From: Candidatus Kryptoniota bacterium
GTDB lineage: Bacteria > Bacteroidota > Ignavibacteria > Kryptoniales > JAKASW01
Assembly (NCBI GenBank): GCA_036567965.1
Contig: DATCTN010000027.1
Coordinates: 62,001 to 126,000 of the forward strand
Direction of reading: 5' to 3'
DNA length: 64,000 bases
The notes under the pieces are model-generated. The model was not told the origin of the DNA and did not search any database. It worked only from the letters and a program-made list of their open reading frames with translations. This document shows positions 35,417 to 44,248 of the stretch, piece after piece. The first letter of the stretch is position 1; each line of letters starts with the position of its first letter. Both the position numbers and the translations under genes were made by a program.

Positions 35417-35817
35417 AGTTATACAAACTATTCGGCATCATTTTGGCGATCGTCTTCGCCATTGTCGGACTACTATTTGCCTTCGTCCCTGACGGCGTCA
35501 TCTCCATTTTCAATTTCTTCTCGCCTCCCCTCGGCTTACCTCAGGCCCCTCTCGTGGATCATAATTTCTTTCTGATCCTGTGTGTGGGCTATATGTATCT
35601 GGTCAGCGTCGTTGCGTTCATGATGTTTCGACAACCGGCCAATTCAACGCTCCCGCTCCTTCTCGCGCACGCGAAGTCAGCGTCCTCGGTGATATCGATT
35701 TTGTTTTTCATATTACACGCTCACTATCTAATCTATATTGTCAATTTCGTAATCGATGGTTCGATTGGAATGATTGCCGTGATTCTGTACCTCAAGTTGA
35801 GAGGTAAGTCGAATTGA
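35413..35817 (+). CDS. Small integral membrane protein of the radical SAM operon
   Basis: 134 residues with four hydrophobic segments (about 5-27, 45-68, 76-100, 108-128). Start overlaps the radical SAM stop (ATGA). There are no cysteines that would suggest a redox role in the membrane. No family recognised. Confidence 0.75.
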   Translation: MKLYKLFGIILAIVFAIVGLLFAFVPDGVISIFNFFSPPLGLPQAPLVDHNFFLILCVGYMYLVSVVAFMMFRQPANSTLPLLLAHAKSASSVISILFFILHAHYLIYIVNFVIDGSIGMIAVILYLKLRGKSN

Positions 35818-36359
35818 AATTGAAACTGAAGATCGCCGGCTTCTATCTCCCACGATTTGTCAAGAAAAGGCGGCTGAGGGAGCTGACCGAAGTTACAGCA
35901 GAAGCATTTGACACCCAGCCTCCCGAAATGAACGGCTTGAGTCTCGGAGAAAGTCTTTCGAGATATGCCATTTTCACGAGGGATTGTGCTCAAGCTGCCC
36001 TCCGAAATGGAAAAGGTGTCGAAGCAAAGCTCCGGCTATTTAATAATGCGCACCGGCTGGGCGAGGACTTGAGGAGCGAATTTCATGTCAAAACAATGAA
36101 GGACGTCATGGAGTTAAGCAGGATCGTATATATGATCCTCGGTATCGATTTTGACGGAGGCCAGGATGGACGTGTGTTGGTTCGCAGCTGTTTCTTCAGT
36201 TCATTTTATTCCCCTGCAGTTTGCGGTATAATCTCATCTCTGGACGACGGGCTCCTGGCAGGACTTTCAGGCGGCGGAAGACTCGAATTCTCGAGGAGGA
36301 TCACCGACGGTTGCGAGAGGTGTGAAGCATGTTTGTCGAAAGAGGTTGAGCAGGTATGA
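35814..36359 (+). CDS. Cys-rich protein of the radical SAM operon, unrecognised
   Basis: A 181-residue soluble protein; TTG start overlaps the preceding stop. Cysteines at 58, 126, 137, then a C-terminal C167-x2-C170-x2-C173. The pattern of a cysteine, a second cysteine about ten residues on, a glycine-rich LSGGG turn, and a terminal CxxC recalls 4-vinyl-reductase (V4R)-like domains, but I cannot assign it firmly. The C-terminal triple could bind a metal together with C126/C137. It sits between the membrane protein and the GMC oxidoreductase, coupled to both. Confidence 0.7.
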   Translation: MKLKLKIAGFYLPRFVKKRRLRELTEVTAEAFDTQPPEMNGLSLGESLSRYAIFTRDCAQAALRNGKGVEAKLRLFNNAHRLGEDLRSEFHVKTMKDVMELSRIVYMILGIDFDGGQDGRVLVRSCFFSSFYSPAVCGIISSLDDGLLAGLSGGGRLEFSRRITDGCERCEACLSKEVEQV

Positions 36360-37642
36360 AACGCGCGGTCGTCATCGGCAGCGGCGCTGGCGGAGCGACA
36401 GCGGCGAAAGAACTTCAGGGAAAATTCGATGTGACGGTTCTCGAAGAGGGAAAGCCATTTGTTCCGATGTCCGTTAACCTCCAGTCGATTTACAAACTGA
36501 AGAAAAGCGGCCTGATGCTGGATGAAAGAATGGCGGGACTGATTTTTCCACCGATGAGAATACGGAAGACCGCGGAGGACATGGTCCTCGTAAACGGAAG
36601 GGGCCTTGGAGGCACCACGACGATATGCACCGGCAACGCGCTCAGAGAGGACGAAGCACTGAAGGCGATCGGGATAAACCTGGATGAGGAGTTCGACGAG
36701 CTGGCAAATGAGGTTCCGATTTCGACCGATCATCAGAAACGATGGCACCCCAACACGAGAAAGGTTTATGACATCTGCGAGAAAATGGGACTTCAGCCGG
36801 AACCGACACCCAAGATGGCTTTTCGGGAAAAGTGTGCGGCATGTGGGAGATGTATATTCGGATGTCTTCGAGGAGCGAAATGGGACAGCAGATATTTTCT
36901 GGATGATGCTCTCGCGAGAGGCGCGCGGCTCGTGTCGAACTGCAAAGTCGAAAGACTGGTGGTTCGAAATGGACAGGCGTCGGGAGTTGAGGCGAGCAAC
37001 GGGTGGCACCGGAGATTCATACCCGCCGACCTGGTCGTCGTCGCCGCCGGCGGATTGGGCACCCCGGGAATATTGAGGAATTCCGGATTGGAATGCGTGG
37101 ACAGGCTCTTCGTCGATCCGGTCCTTTGTGTCGCGGCAAGATGGGACGACTCGCGCCAGGATACGGAGATACCTATGCCGTTCGTCGTTCAACGCGAGAA
37201 TTTTATAATATCACCTTACTTCGATTTCCTGAGTTACTTCTTCAACGGAAGATGGAAATACCCGGCGAAGAATATTTACAGTATCATGATAAAAATAGCC
37301 GACACGAATTGTGGCGGGGTTCAGGGCAGGAGAGTCGACAAAACCCTTTCGGCTGAAGACTGGCGGGTTCTTGATGAAGGCACGGAGCTTTGCACGGAAA
37401 TCTTGCATCGCGTTGGGATAAATGACGATGAGATTTTTCTCGGAACACTGAACGCGGGACACCCGGGGGGAATGCTTCCTCTGACCGAAAATGAATCGCG
37501 GAGTTTCCATCACGGAGCTCTTCCGGGGAATGTTTATGTTTGCGATTCAAGTTTGTTTCCAGAGTCGCTCGGCAATCCGCCTATCCTTACTATCATGGCG
37601 ATGGCAAAAAGGATCGGGAAGATTTGCAGGGCTTTGGCGTGA
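36356..37642 (+). CDS. GMC-type flavin oxidoreductase with cysteine cluster
   Basis: 428 residues. FAD motif VVIGSGAGGATAAKEL, GRGLGGTTTICTGNA, and the C-terminal VCDSSLFPESLGNPPILTIMAMAKR are those of GMC oxidoreductases related to long-chain alcohol oxidases. A C160-x2-C163-x2-C166-x3-C170 motif (CAACGRCIFGC) followed by AKWDSRYFLDDALARGA is present; a similar cysteine group occurs in alcohol-oxidase relatives, but the spacing is exactly that of a 4Fe-4S ferredoxin site. ATGA overlap with the preceding gene. Probably oxidises an alcohol-like product of the same operon. Confidence 0.87.
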   Translation: MKRAVVIGSGAGGATAAKELQGKFDVTVLEEGKPFVPMSVNLQSIYKLKKSGLMLDERMAGLIFPPMRIRKTAEDMVLVNGRGLGGTTTICTGNALREDEALKAIGINLDEEFDELANEVPISTDHQKRWHPNTRKVYDICEKMGLQPEPTPKMAFREKCAACGRCIFGCLRGAKWDSRYFLDDALARGARLVSNCKVERLVVRNGQASGVEASNGWHRRFIPADLVVVAAGGLGTPGILRNSGLECVDRLFVDPVLCVAARWDDSRQDTEIPMPFVVQRENFIISPYFDFLSYFFNGRWKYPAKNIYSIMIKIADTNCGGVQGRRVDKTLSAEDWRVLDEGTELCTEILHRVGINDDEIFLGTLNAGHPGGMLPLTENESRSFHHGALPGNVYVCDSSLFPESLGNPPILTIMAMAKRIGKICRALA

Positions 37643-37826
37643 GCTGCTGGCCTCAGCAAATCGCTCCAATCCATCCAACTGAGATTTGACTCACCTCCAC
37701 GTTCTCTCGATTGACACTAACCTCGAGACAGCTTAAGTTTCTCTGGGTCGTGCTTTGGGCTGAAGGTATTTTCCGAAAATAGATCGAGCGAGAATGCGAT
37801 CATCGTCAAATGAGGAAGGATTGCTG

Positions 37827-38972
37827 GTGCGAATAATCTACTCTCTGATTCCATTCATAATGTTCAATTGGTCCTGTGCAAATAGTCCGGTTACTCCTCC
37901 TATCAAGGACGGGGAATGGATGTATTTGGGTTTCGCGGGGAGGCCGATCATGAATATAAGGACTTCTTCGAGCTATGTATATGTGTGTGCTTCTAACGAT
38001 GGGCTGTATCGGCAGCTTAAGAGCTCGCTCACAGACAATTGGGAGTATGTGGGTCTGAGAGATTCCAGTTTGAATACCGAAGGTGTGTTTGACGTCCTTG
38101 TACACAATGAAAACGAAATACTTGCAGCGATTGTCAACCTCAAGACTAACTTGCCGGGTATTGTGAGATCGACAAACTTGGGGAGGACTTGGATGAAGTC
38201 TGACAGTGGGTTTGGATTCAGCATGCCGTACGTGATCCCAGCCGACAGCGGCAAGTACAGCAGTTGCGAAACCCTCTTTGGGCTGAGTGATCAGCCCGAG
38301 ACTGTGTTCGCGGCAGGCACTGAAGATGATGGAATATACAGATCGACCAACTTTGGCTTGGTCTGGCAAGTCATGTCACTTCCAACTCTAAACGACTACG
38401 CACATATGATTTGTTATGCGCAGGACCCTCTCGATCTCAATGTAATCTACGCCGGAGGAAATAGCAGCGCGAGTGGCGCCTCCGTGATTGTGCCCGCCAT
38501 GTTGCTCAAATCTACAGATCGAGGATCACCTCTTTGGATACCCATGCTTGACATTTCGCACGTTTACTATGACAATGCAGTCTACACGATCGCATTGACG
38601 GCACAACCCGAGCGTATCTATCTTGGAATGCGCGGCTTCGTGCTTAGCAGTAACGATGCAGGTACTACATGGAACAAGTTGGCATATTCTGAGGATGTCG
38701 ACAATCTGCTAACTGTGGTAGCTGACCCCGTTCATGGTACCCATCTCCTATACTCATCTGTGAACACCTTTTACGAATCTTTGGACACAGGTAGGACATG
38801 GACTAAACTAACTCACCCTGGATCTGGCATGGTAGAAATCGTCACCTGGGACAAACAGACCGATAACCTTTATGTCTCCGTGAAGAATAAGGGCGGCGTA
38901 TTTGTGCTCCCGAAAGCTTCATCTGTTCCTCTGCAAAAGTTGGAAAAAGAATTTCAGTCCAAACGAAAGTGA
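37827..38972 (+). CDS. Secreted BNR/sortilin-type beta-propeller lipoprotein
   Basis: About 381 residues from GTG 37827, chosen because GGAAGGA lies seven bases upstream. The N-terminus VRIIYSLIPFIMFNWSC gives a signal peptide with a cysteine near a weak lipobox. Asp-box repeats are scattered through it: GIVRSTNLGRTW, GIYRSTNFGLVW, VLSSNDAGTTW, FYESLDTGRTW. Propellers of this kind bind or cleave extracellular ligands; no catalytic residues can be assigned. It stands alone. Confidence 0.75.
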   Translation: MRIIYSLIPFIMFNWSCANSPVTPPIKDGEWMYLGFAGRPIMNIRTSSSYVYVCASNDGLYRQLKSSLTDNWEYVGLRDSSLNTEGVFDVLVHNENEILAAIVNLKTNLPGIVRSTNLGRTWMKSDSGFGFSMPYVIPADSGKYSSCETLFGLSDQPETVFAAGTEDDGIYRSTNFGLVWQVMSLPTLNDYAHMICYAQDPLDLNVIYAGGNSSASGASVIVPAMLLKSTDRGSPLWIPMLDISHVYYDNAVYTIALTAQPERIYLGMRGFVLSSNDAGTTWNKLAYSEDVDNLLTVVADPVHGTHLLYSSVNTFYESLDTGRTWTKLTHPGSGMVEIVTWDKQTDNLYVSVKNKGGVFVLPKASSVPLQKLEKEFQSKRK

Positions 38973-39174
38973 TCCGAGACTCATCAGTGAAATGCCAATC
39001 CCGACAAAAGTTGTGTTGCCGCGAACCGAGTTGATTTTCCGAACCGCGCGGATTAGCTTTTTCAAGAGGCGTGTTTTTGCGTTGAACGTTTAAGATCGAT
39101 GAGAGAGACGGGACATTATCTGTTTCTTGTACTCTCGTCGTTCCCTAGAATTCTAAGTCGGAGGCAATAGCTTC

Positions 39175-40059
39175 ATGGTCGCGAGTCGCAGCAATGCCGG
39201 CAATCAGGCGTTATCGAAAAACGGCGGAGATATCGAGTCTTATATCAGGTTCTCCGAGAAAGCCCATAGAATTTATCTGGCGAACTTCCGGAAGAATCGA
39301 AAAGTCTTAGGGTCGGGGCACAACTGGGTCTTCCATCTCCTCCTCGCGAATTCAATGAATCTCAGCTCTGCAATCAGTACTCTCGCCGCTCTGGGCAAAC
39401 CAAACGAAGCAATGATCCTTCTGAGAACACGGCTCGAGCAGCTAATCATCTGTTCATACCTGATTCATGAAGATGAAGAAGCCGGGTTGAAGAGGTTCGT
39501 TGCATTCCTTCCCAAAGTGGATCCCGGTTTTGGACGGACGCTTAAGAAGATCGACATGATCAGAGAAGGAATCGAACTTCTTTTCCCCGAGATGGGAACC
39601 CGTCTTCCGAAATTGTTGGAGAAGATGGACGCGACCGCCGAAAAATCTTTCGGGTTCGGCAGCAACGGCTTTATCAGGAAGTGGTCCGAGATGAACACGG
39701 GAGAGATTGTAGCGCGCCGTGATAAGCTGGCAGATAAGAACGACCTCATCAGCTCGTACCGGTTGAGCTACTACTACGACACGATATACAAGTTCGGAAG
39801 CGTTCTCGTTCACGCCGATGTCGCATCGATCTCTCCGGCGTTTGTGGTGCTCGGTAATGAAGGGACCGTCAGGCCGCATGAGATCTATACAATGAGCGCA
39901 ACATTGATCAATGCCCATCTCGACATCATCCAGTGTCATGAAGTGTCGAAAAAACTGGATTTGCTTAACGAGAAAAAGTTTTTCGGACTCTATGAAAAAT
40001 ACATAGGACAAATCAAATCTGATTTCGGAATTCGAGACAAAGAACTATTGACAATTTGA
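39175..40059 (+). CDS. DUF5677-family protein
   Basis: 294 residues, all helical and soluble. The block HNWVFHLLLANSMNLSSAISTL, followed by EAMILLRTRLEQLIICSYLI, is the helical core of DUF5677 proteins (function unknown, sometimes near defence or mobile genes). SD-like GGAGG precedes the ATG. It is followed four bases later by a separate secreted protein. Confidence 0.7.
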   Translation: MVASRSNAGNQALSKNGGDIESYIRFSEKAHRIYLANFRKNRKVLGSGHNWVFHLLLANSMNLSSAISTLAALGKPNEAMILLRTRLEQLIICSYLIHEDEEAGLKRFVAFLPKVDPGFGRTLKKIDMIREGIELLFPEMGTRLPKLLEKMDATAEKSFGFGSNGFIRKWSEMNTGEIVARRDKLADKNDLISSYRLSYYYDTIYKFGSVLVHADVASISPAFVVLGNEGTVRPHEIYTMSATLINAHLDIIQCHEVSKKLDLLNEKKFFGLYEKYIGQIKSDFGIRDKELLTI

Positions 40060-40092
40060 CAGGTGGTTCTGCTGCCTCCATGGTGGTATGAT

Positions 40093-40602
40093 ATGAGAAA
40101 CTATTTTCTGACTTCTCCTTCCAGCGATAGACTGGTTGCCGTAACGGTGACTGTAATGACGATACTCTTCACCACGCTCGTCCCACACGCAATGTGTCAG
40201 GATTCAAAGAGACCGGTGGAATGCGCGGGTGACTCAGATTTCAAGAACTTACTGATCGGCCTCGAGAAGCACTCATGGCAAATGGAGAAGGAGAAGAACG
40301 GAGACTACTTCGACAGCGCGATGACGGACGATTTCATTGCGGTAGAGGCCGATGGCAGGACATACACTAAGGCGGAGGTTGTGCCGCTGATACCGCAGGG
40401 TGAGTCATTCGATTATGAATTGACCGAGTTCAAGATAATTATGATTAGTGAGGCTGCAGCGATCGTATCGTACAACGCAAGTGTGGTATTCGAATCGGAC
40501 TCAACGAAAGGGAAGGCGATTTTTCTGGCGAGCTCTGTGTGGACAAAGGTAAGAAATAAATGGCTTCTAAAATTTCATCAGAAGACGGCAATAAGTTCGT
40601 AG
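40093..40602 (+). CDS. Secreted SnoaL/DUF4440-like protein
   Basis: About 169 residues. Signal peptide through MCQDSKR, then a domain with EKHSWQMEKEKNGDYFDSAMTDDFIAVEADGR and a C-terminal VWTKVRNKWLLKFHQKT, the cone-shaped SnoaL/nuclear-transport-factor-2 fold of DUF4440. Catalytic role unclear. Start ATG 40093 sits within an in-frame extension from 40063; the shorter form gives a better signal peptide. Confidence 0.7.
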   Translation: MRNYFLTSPSSDRLVAVTVTVMTILFTTLVPHAMCQDSKRPVECAGDSDFKNLLIGLEKHSWQMEKEKNGDYFDSAMTDDFIAVEADGRTYTKAEVVPLIPQGESFDYELTEFKIIMISEAAAIVSYNASVVFESDSTKGKAIFLASSVWTKVRNKWLLKFHQKTAISS

Positions 40603-40628
40603 TGTTACATCATTAACAAGGAGTCGAT

Positions 40629-40808
40629 ATGAATAAAAAGACGGCCGGATGGTCATTTCTCGGAGTGTGCCTTGTATTGGCCGCACTCTTGATGACAAAG
40701 GTAATTTCCATTCCCATAAGTGGGGCGATATTCGCGATAGCGCTCGTGGTTTTCGGATTAATGTCGGGAGGATTGAAGCGGGAAGACAGCCACAACAAAA
40801 CGTCGTAG
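40629..40808 (+). CDS. Small two-TM membrane protein
   Basis: A 59-residue reading frame, preceded by AAGGAG seven bases before the ATG. Two hydrophobic helices (about 8-24 and 27-46) and a charged C-terminus (SGGLKREDSHNKTS). It follows the DUF4440-like gene by 26 bases and may be co-transcribed. No family recognised. Confidence 0.6.
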   Translation: MNKKTAGWSFLGVCLVLAALLMTKVISIPISGAIFAIALVVFGLMSGGLKREDSHNKTS

Positions 40809-42082
40809 TTGATTTCGGCGGATGTGGGCAGAAGAATTTTCAAGGAGAAGAAACTCATTCCCAGAGTCACCGGGGCGGCTCTGATAATCGCGGCTGGGTT
40901 TTTGATCCTCCGAAATGTTTCGTGACAGGTATCGATAAGAGACAATCCTGATTCAGGATCTAATTCGAGCTCGCATTACTCATTCAGATCGAGATCTCCC
41001 TCTTTTCTGTAAAATCATCACACTGCATTCAAGGCTTTTCGGTTAACCGGATGGTTCTTGTCTTGACATTTGCTAATCTACCTAGCGGAATAATTGATTA
41101 CGACAGTGCTTCAATTCGAACTCCGTGAACTGATTAGGCACCAACGATCCTTTTGGGAAGATGATCTCAACAAGTTCTCCCAGGATAACTTCTCGCACCA
41201 GTAAGACGAATCCTCCAAGAGGCCTTCGGAAAAAATGGGGATTAGTCCCGATCCCGGCCCGCGGGATCGAGGATGCCGCATCGTAAATAAAACCATAATG
41301 TAGAAGCGGCAGAAATTTCCGGAGTGGGTTTAAGTCCCGCCATGCGGGATGCCGCATCATTATTGACGCCTATAATGACGAAGCGACAAAACAAATACTG
41401 TCCGACGGCGCCGTAAGGCGCCTAGTTTATCCCGCTCATTAATATTAATTGCAGATAATGCGGGATGCCGCAAGGTGGCATTTGTTTCTTCAGAGCGGAA
41501 ATTTCCAGCTCAACGAGTTGAGTTGTCAACTGTTTTTTCCGACAGCTACACTTCACGAAACGTTTCGTGTAGTGAACGATTGATTTTTCTCCGCCGGAGG
41601 ACGGATCCGCCTTCGGCGGACTTTGGCACTTTCCGGCGCCTGTCCCGATTTTGATCGGGATATCAAGACAAAGGAAAGTACATAAGAGCCATTAAGACTC
41701 ATCAACTCGTAGTTGTTCACTTTCTTTTGCTCACCCAAAAGAAAGTGAACGGAAAGAAAAGGGTGCCCCGCAAAAACGGCAACGACTGCGTCGATACCGC
41801 TTTTGCAGGGGATTATACAGATTCGTGGTTGATCAAAGTTTGAAGTGAAGTATTATGCCACCTGTTTATATAGTTGTTACGATTGCGTGTGCAATGGGTC
41901 TGACGCACTGCGCGAATATTTGCAATCGACGAGGAAACAAGAGCAGCCGGGAACAATTCCCAACTTGGTCGAGCGGCCTATTATTACAAGATGAAACACC
42001 ACGTTCTTTACAGGGCTTCCATTAAACCTGCATGCGTTCTTGTGTGTCGATTTGGTATGTGAATTTTGCATATTTTATCTAA
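40809..42082. other. Long intergenic region with repeats, no clear gene
   Basis: About 1.27 kb. A 39-codon frame (TTG 40809 to 40925) ending in a hydrophobic helix is doubtful. From about 41260 to 41475 the phrase GCGGGATGCCGCA or close variants occur three times. 41495-41778 is copy 1 of the structured repeat. The rest is empty of recognisable genes. Confidence 0.6.
41495..41778 (+). repeat. Structured intergenic repeat, copy 1
   Basis: Direct-orientation partner of 45479-45742. Contains a palindrome CACGAAACGTTTCGTG, a hairpin TCCCGAT-TTTG-ATCGGGA, and a perfect 15-base stem GTTCACTTTCTTTTG / CAAAAGAAAGTGAAC (41715-41729 with 41736-41750, loop CTCACC). In copy 2 the third stem pair is changed on both sides, so the stem is maintained. 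A left part beginning GGCCTTCGGAAAAAATGG (41221) is also shared but is interrupted here. Confidence 0.85.
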
Positions 42083-43618
42083 ATGAAATATCGTCTCTTC
42101 AGATACCTGTCTGCGCTCGTTCTCCTTTTGTCAACATCGTGTCGTACAGAGGCTCAGGACAAGTCGCACGCTAATAGTCCGGCCTTTCGGGATTATAATC
42201 CGCCTGGTGCGGACGAGCTGATTCGTCCGTCCGATGTCGAGTATCAACTTTGGGAAGACTTCATGCTCGTCAGGAAGGCGAACGCGGGAGATCCGGCGGC
42301 GCAGCATGAGCTTGGTCTTCGGTATCTTCTCGGAAAGGGGTTTTCGGCGGACACCGCGCGCGCAGCTTACTGGATAAAAAAAGCTGCAGACCAGAATATG
42401 CCGGTAGCCGAATACAACTACAGTGTCTTTCTCAACAACGGATGGGGAGTAAGTTGGGACCCGTTCGAAGCGTTTCGCCGATGCGAAGCCGCCGCGAAGA
42501 GCGATATGCCTGAAGCCGAGTTCGCACTCGGTCTGTTCTACGCGGACAATCTTGTCGTCGCTCGCAACTGGCAGGAAGCGTACCGCTGGGTCAAGGCTGC
42601 CGCAGATGCGAAGTTCGACCCGGCTCGAAAGGTACTTCCTGAAATTGCGCGCCGTGTAAATTCCTCCGACACATTGCAGTCTGTTTCATCATCGCACGAT
42701 TCATCGTCTGCCGGAGCTGTCCAGGCATTTGAACCGGTGTACCTCGACTTCGGGCAGGACTCGACCGCTCACGTCGACGATCTGACACTTCTGAACGAAG
42801 CATTCCGCGAGGGGAGCGGACAGCTGCGCAAAGCACTTGGAGCCTCGGAGATTTTTGAAAAGGGAGGATCGGACACGACTGCATTGAGCCTGATCGTGCG
42901 AGCGGCAAACGCGGGAAGCCCGGAAGCGCTCACCGTACTCGGAAGATGTTTCGAAGAAGGGGTGGGCGTCCCCCGCGACAGAATACTTGCAGCGGAGCAA
43001 TACATGCGAGCATCCAGAATGGATTCGCGCCGTGCGCCTGTCCTCCTCTGGAATCTCTTCAGAGAAAAAGGATTCCCGGAAGAGGTTTCATCGCGTTCAC
43101 TGAAGGGCGACGACGACGCAGCGTTCGTCTGGGCAGGGCTGACAGAGCTTGGCCTCGACCGGCGCCTCCTTGACGACCAGGCGTTCCACCTTCTCGTTGT
43201 GGGTGGAGAGCACAATAATATCCCGTCACTTATCGAGCTTGGCCGCTGCTACTACACTGGTCAGTGGACCGCACGGAATCCGCAGCTTGGTGCTTCCGCG
43301 TGGCGACGGGCGGTTCTTGATGGAAGCAGGGACGCCGAAATCAGACTTGCTGCAGCGGCAGTACTCGAAGACAGCAGTAAGGCATCGCTCACCGATACCA
43401 TTCAGACGCTCTTCGCAGGATCGGATGAGGGATCGTTAATCGGTCAACTGGCGCTCGCATATTGCTTCGAAAAGGGAATCGGGATCGGCCAGGATATCGG
43501 TAGAGCGGTGAGGCTGTACCGTGACTGCACTCAGCGGGGAAGCCAGGCAGCTTATGACGCGCTCAAGCGAATATACGACAGCATGAGACCGACGGATAAA
43601 GTGTATGACGTTGAGTAG
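42083..43618 (+). CDS. Sel1-repeat lipoprotein
   Basis: 511 residues. Signal with lipobox LLLSTSC (cysteine about residue 20). Sel1/TPR-like repeats follow: AAQHELGLRYLLGKGF, AAYWIKKAADQNMPVAEYNYSVFLNNGWGV, EAEFALGLFY, EALTVLGRCFEEGVGVPRD, LALAYCFEKGIGIGQDIGRAVRLYRD. Such solenoids mediate protein-protein contact. The N-terminal array and the C-terminal array are separated by about 90 residues without repeats. Confidence 0.85.
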   Translation: MKYRLFRYLSALVLLLSTSCRTEAQDKSHANSPAFRDYNPPGADELIRPSDVEYQLWEDFMLVRKANAGDPAAQHELGLRYLLGKGFSADTARAAYWIKKAADQNMPVAEYNYSVFLNNGWGVSWDPFEAFRRCEAAAKSDMPEAEFALGLFYADNLVVARNWQEAYRWVKAAADAKFDPARKVLPEIARRVNSSDTLQSVSSSHDSSSAGAVQAFEPVYLDFGQDSTAHVDDLTLLNEAFREGSGQLRKALGASEIFEKGGSDTTALSLIVRAANAGSPEALTVLGRCFEEGVGVPRDRILAAEQYMRASRMDSRRAPVLLWNLFREKGFPEEVSSRSLKGDDDAAFVWAGLTELGLDRRLLDDQAFHLLVVGGEHNNIPSLIELGRCYYTGQWTARNPQLGASAWRRAVLDGSRDAEIRLAAAAVLEDSSKASLTDTIQTLFAGSDEGSLIGQLALAYCFEKGIGIGQDIGRAVRLYRDCTQRGSQAAYDALKRIYDSMRPTDKVYDVE

Positions 43619-43673
43619 AACCTCAGCCGGCAGGAGTCCGACATTAGCGAGCTCCGTAAATCAAATAAAAACT

Positions 43674-44105
43674 TTATCCTGCCTCGACTGTGTCGTGTCT
43701 TGTCCGAATGCGGTTCCTTATCCAGCTGATCAGAAAAAGAATCGCAATGAGATACAGCGAACCTGATATCAGAATGTAAGTTCCGATCACGAACATTCCC
43801 CGGGTCTTCAAAATATAGACTGTCGCAAGAAGCGCAAAGATCACCGTCCCCACCCATTCCCATCTCCATGCGAGTGCCAGCACAACAAGGATTGTAATTG
43901 CCGGAACCAGGTGTACCACGAAAGCAACAATGGTCAACCAGAATCCGTTTTGTTCCTGAAACACGTCCAGCGCGAACAGGCTCAGAAGAAATGCGAACAT
44001 GAGAGTAAGCATCCGCGGAGCCCAAAAGAAGAAGCCATCCTTCTTACGTGCACCCGTCTTGGATTCACCTGAATTTAGAAGATCTTTTTCTGCCCCCTGG
44101 CTCAT
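43674..44105 (-). CDS. Integral membrane protein, unrecognised
   Basis: 143 residues with four hydrophobic segments (about 26-47, 51-72, 75-93, 98-122) after a charged N-terminus, ending in a basic tail. Convergent with the Sel1 lipoprotein. No family recognised. Confidence 0.65.
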   Translation of the reverse strand: MSQGAEKDLLNSGESKTGARKKDGFFFWAPRMLTLMFAFLLSLFALDVFQEQNGFWLTIVAFVVHLVPAITILVVLALAWRWEWVGTVIFALLATVYILKTRGMFVIGTYILISGSLYLIAILFLISWIRNRIRTRHDTVEAG

Positions 44106-44248
44106 ACTCTTTCGTGTTTAATCTAACACGAACGGCGCTCATATGCCTGCCACTCTTGAGGGGATCGAAAGCGAAGTTGGCAATCCGTAATTACCGACGA
44201 GTGTTTCACAATAAGAGGTCTGCGAAATCCGCGATCTGAATCAGCGGT

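Noticed and set aside
41553-41738. Open frame of 61 codons on the - strand inside repeat copy 1, with a similar one in copy 2 (45447-45656)
   Set aside because: Both are translations of the hairpin-bearing repeat; they start without ribosome sites and their likeness follows from the DNA repeat.
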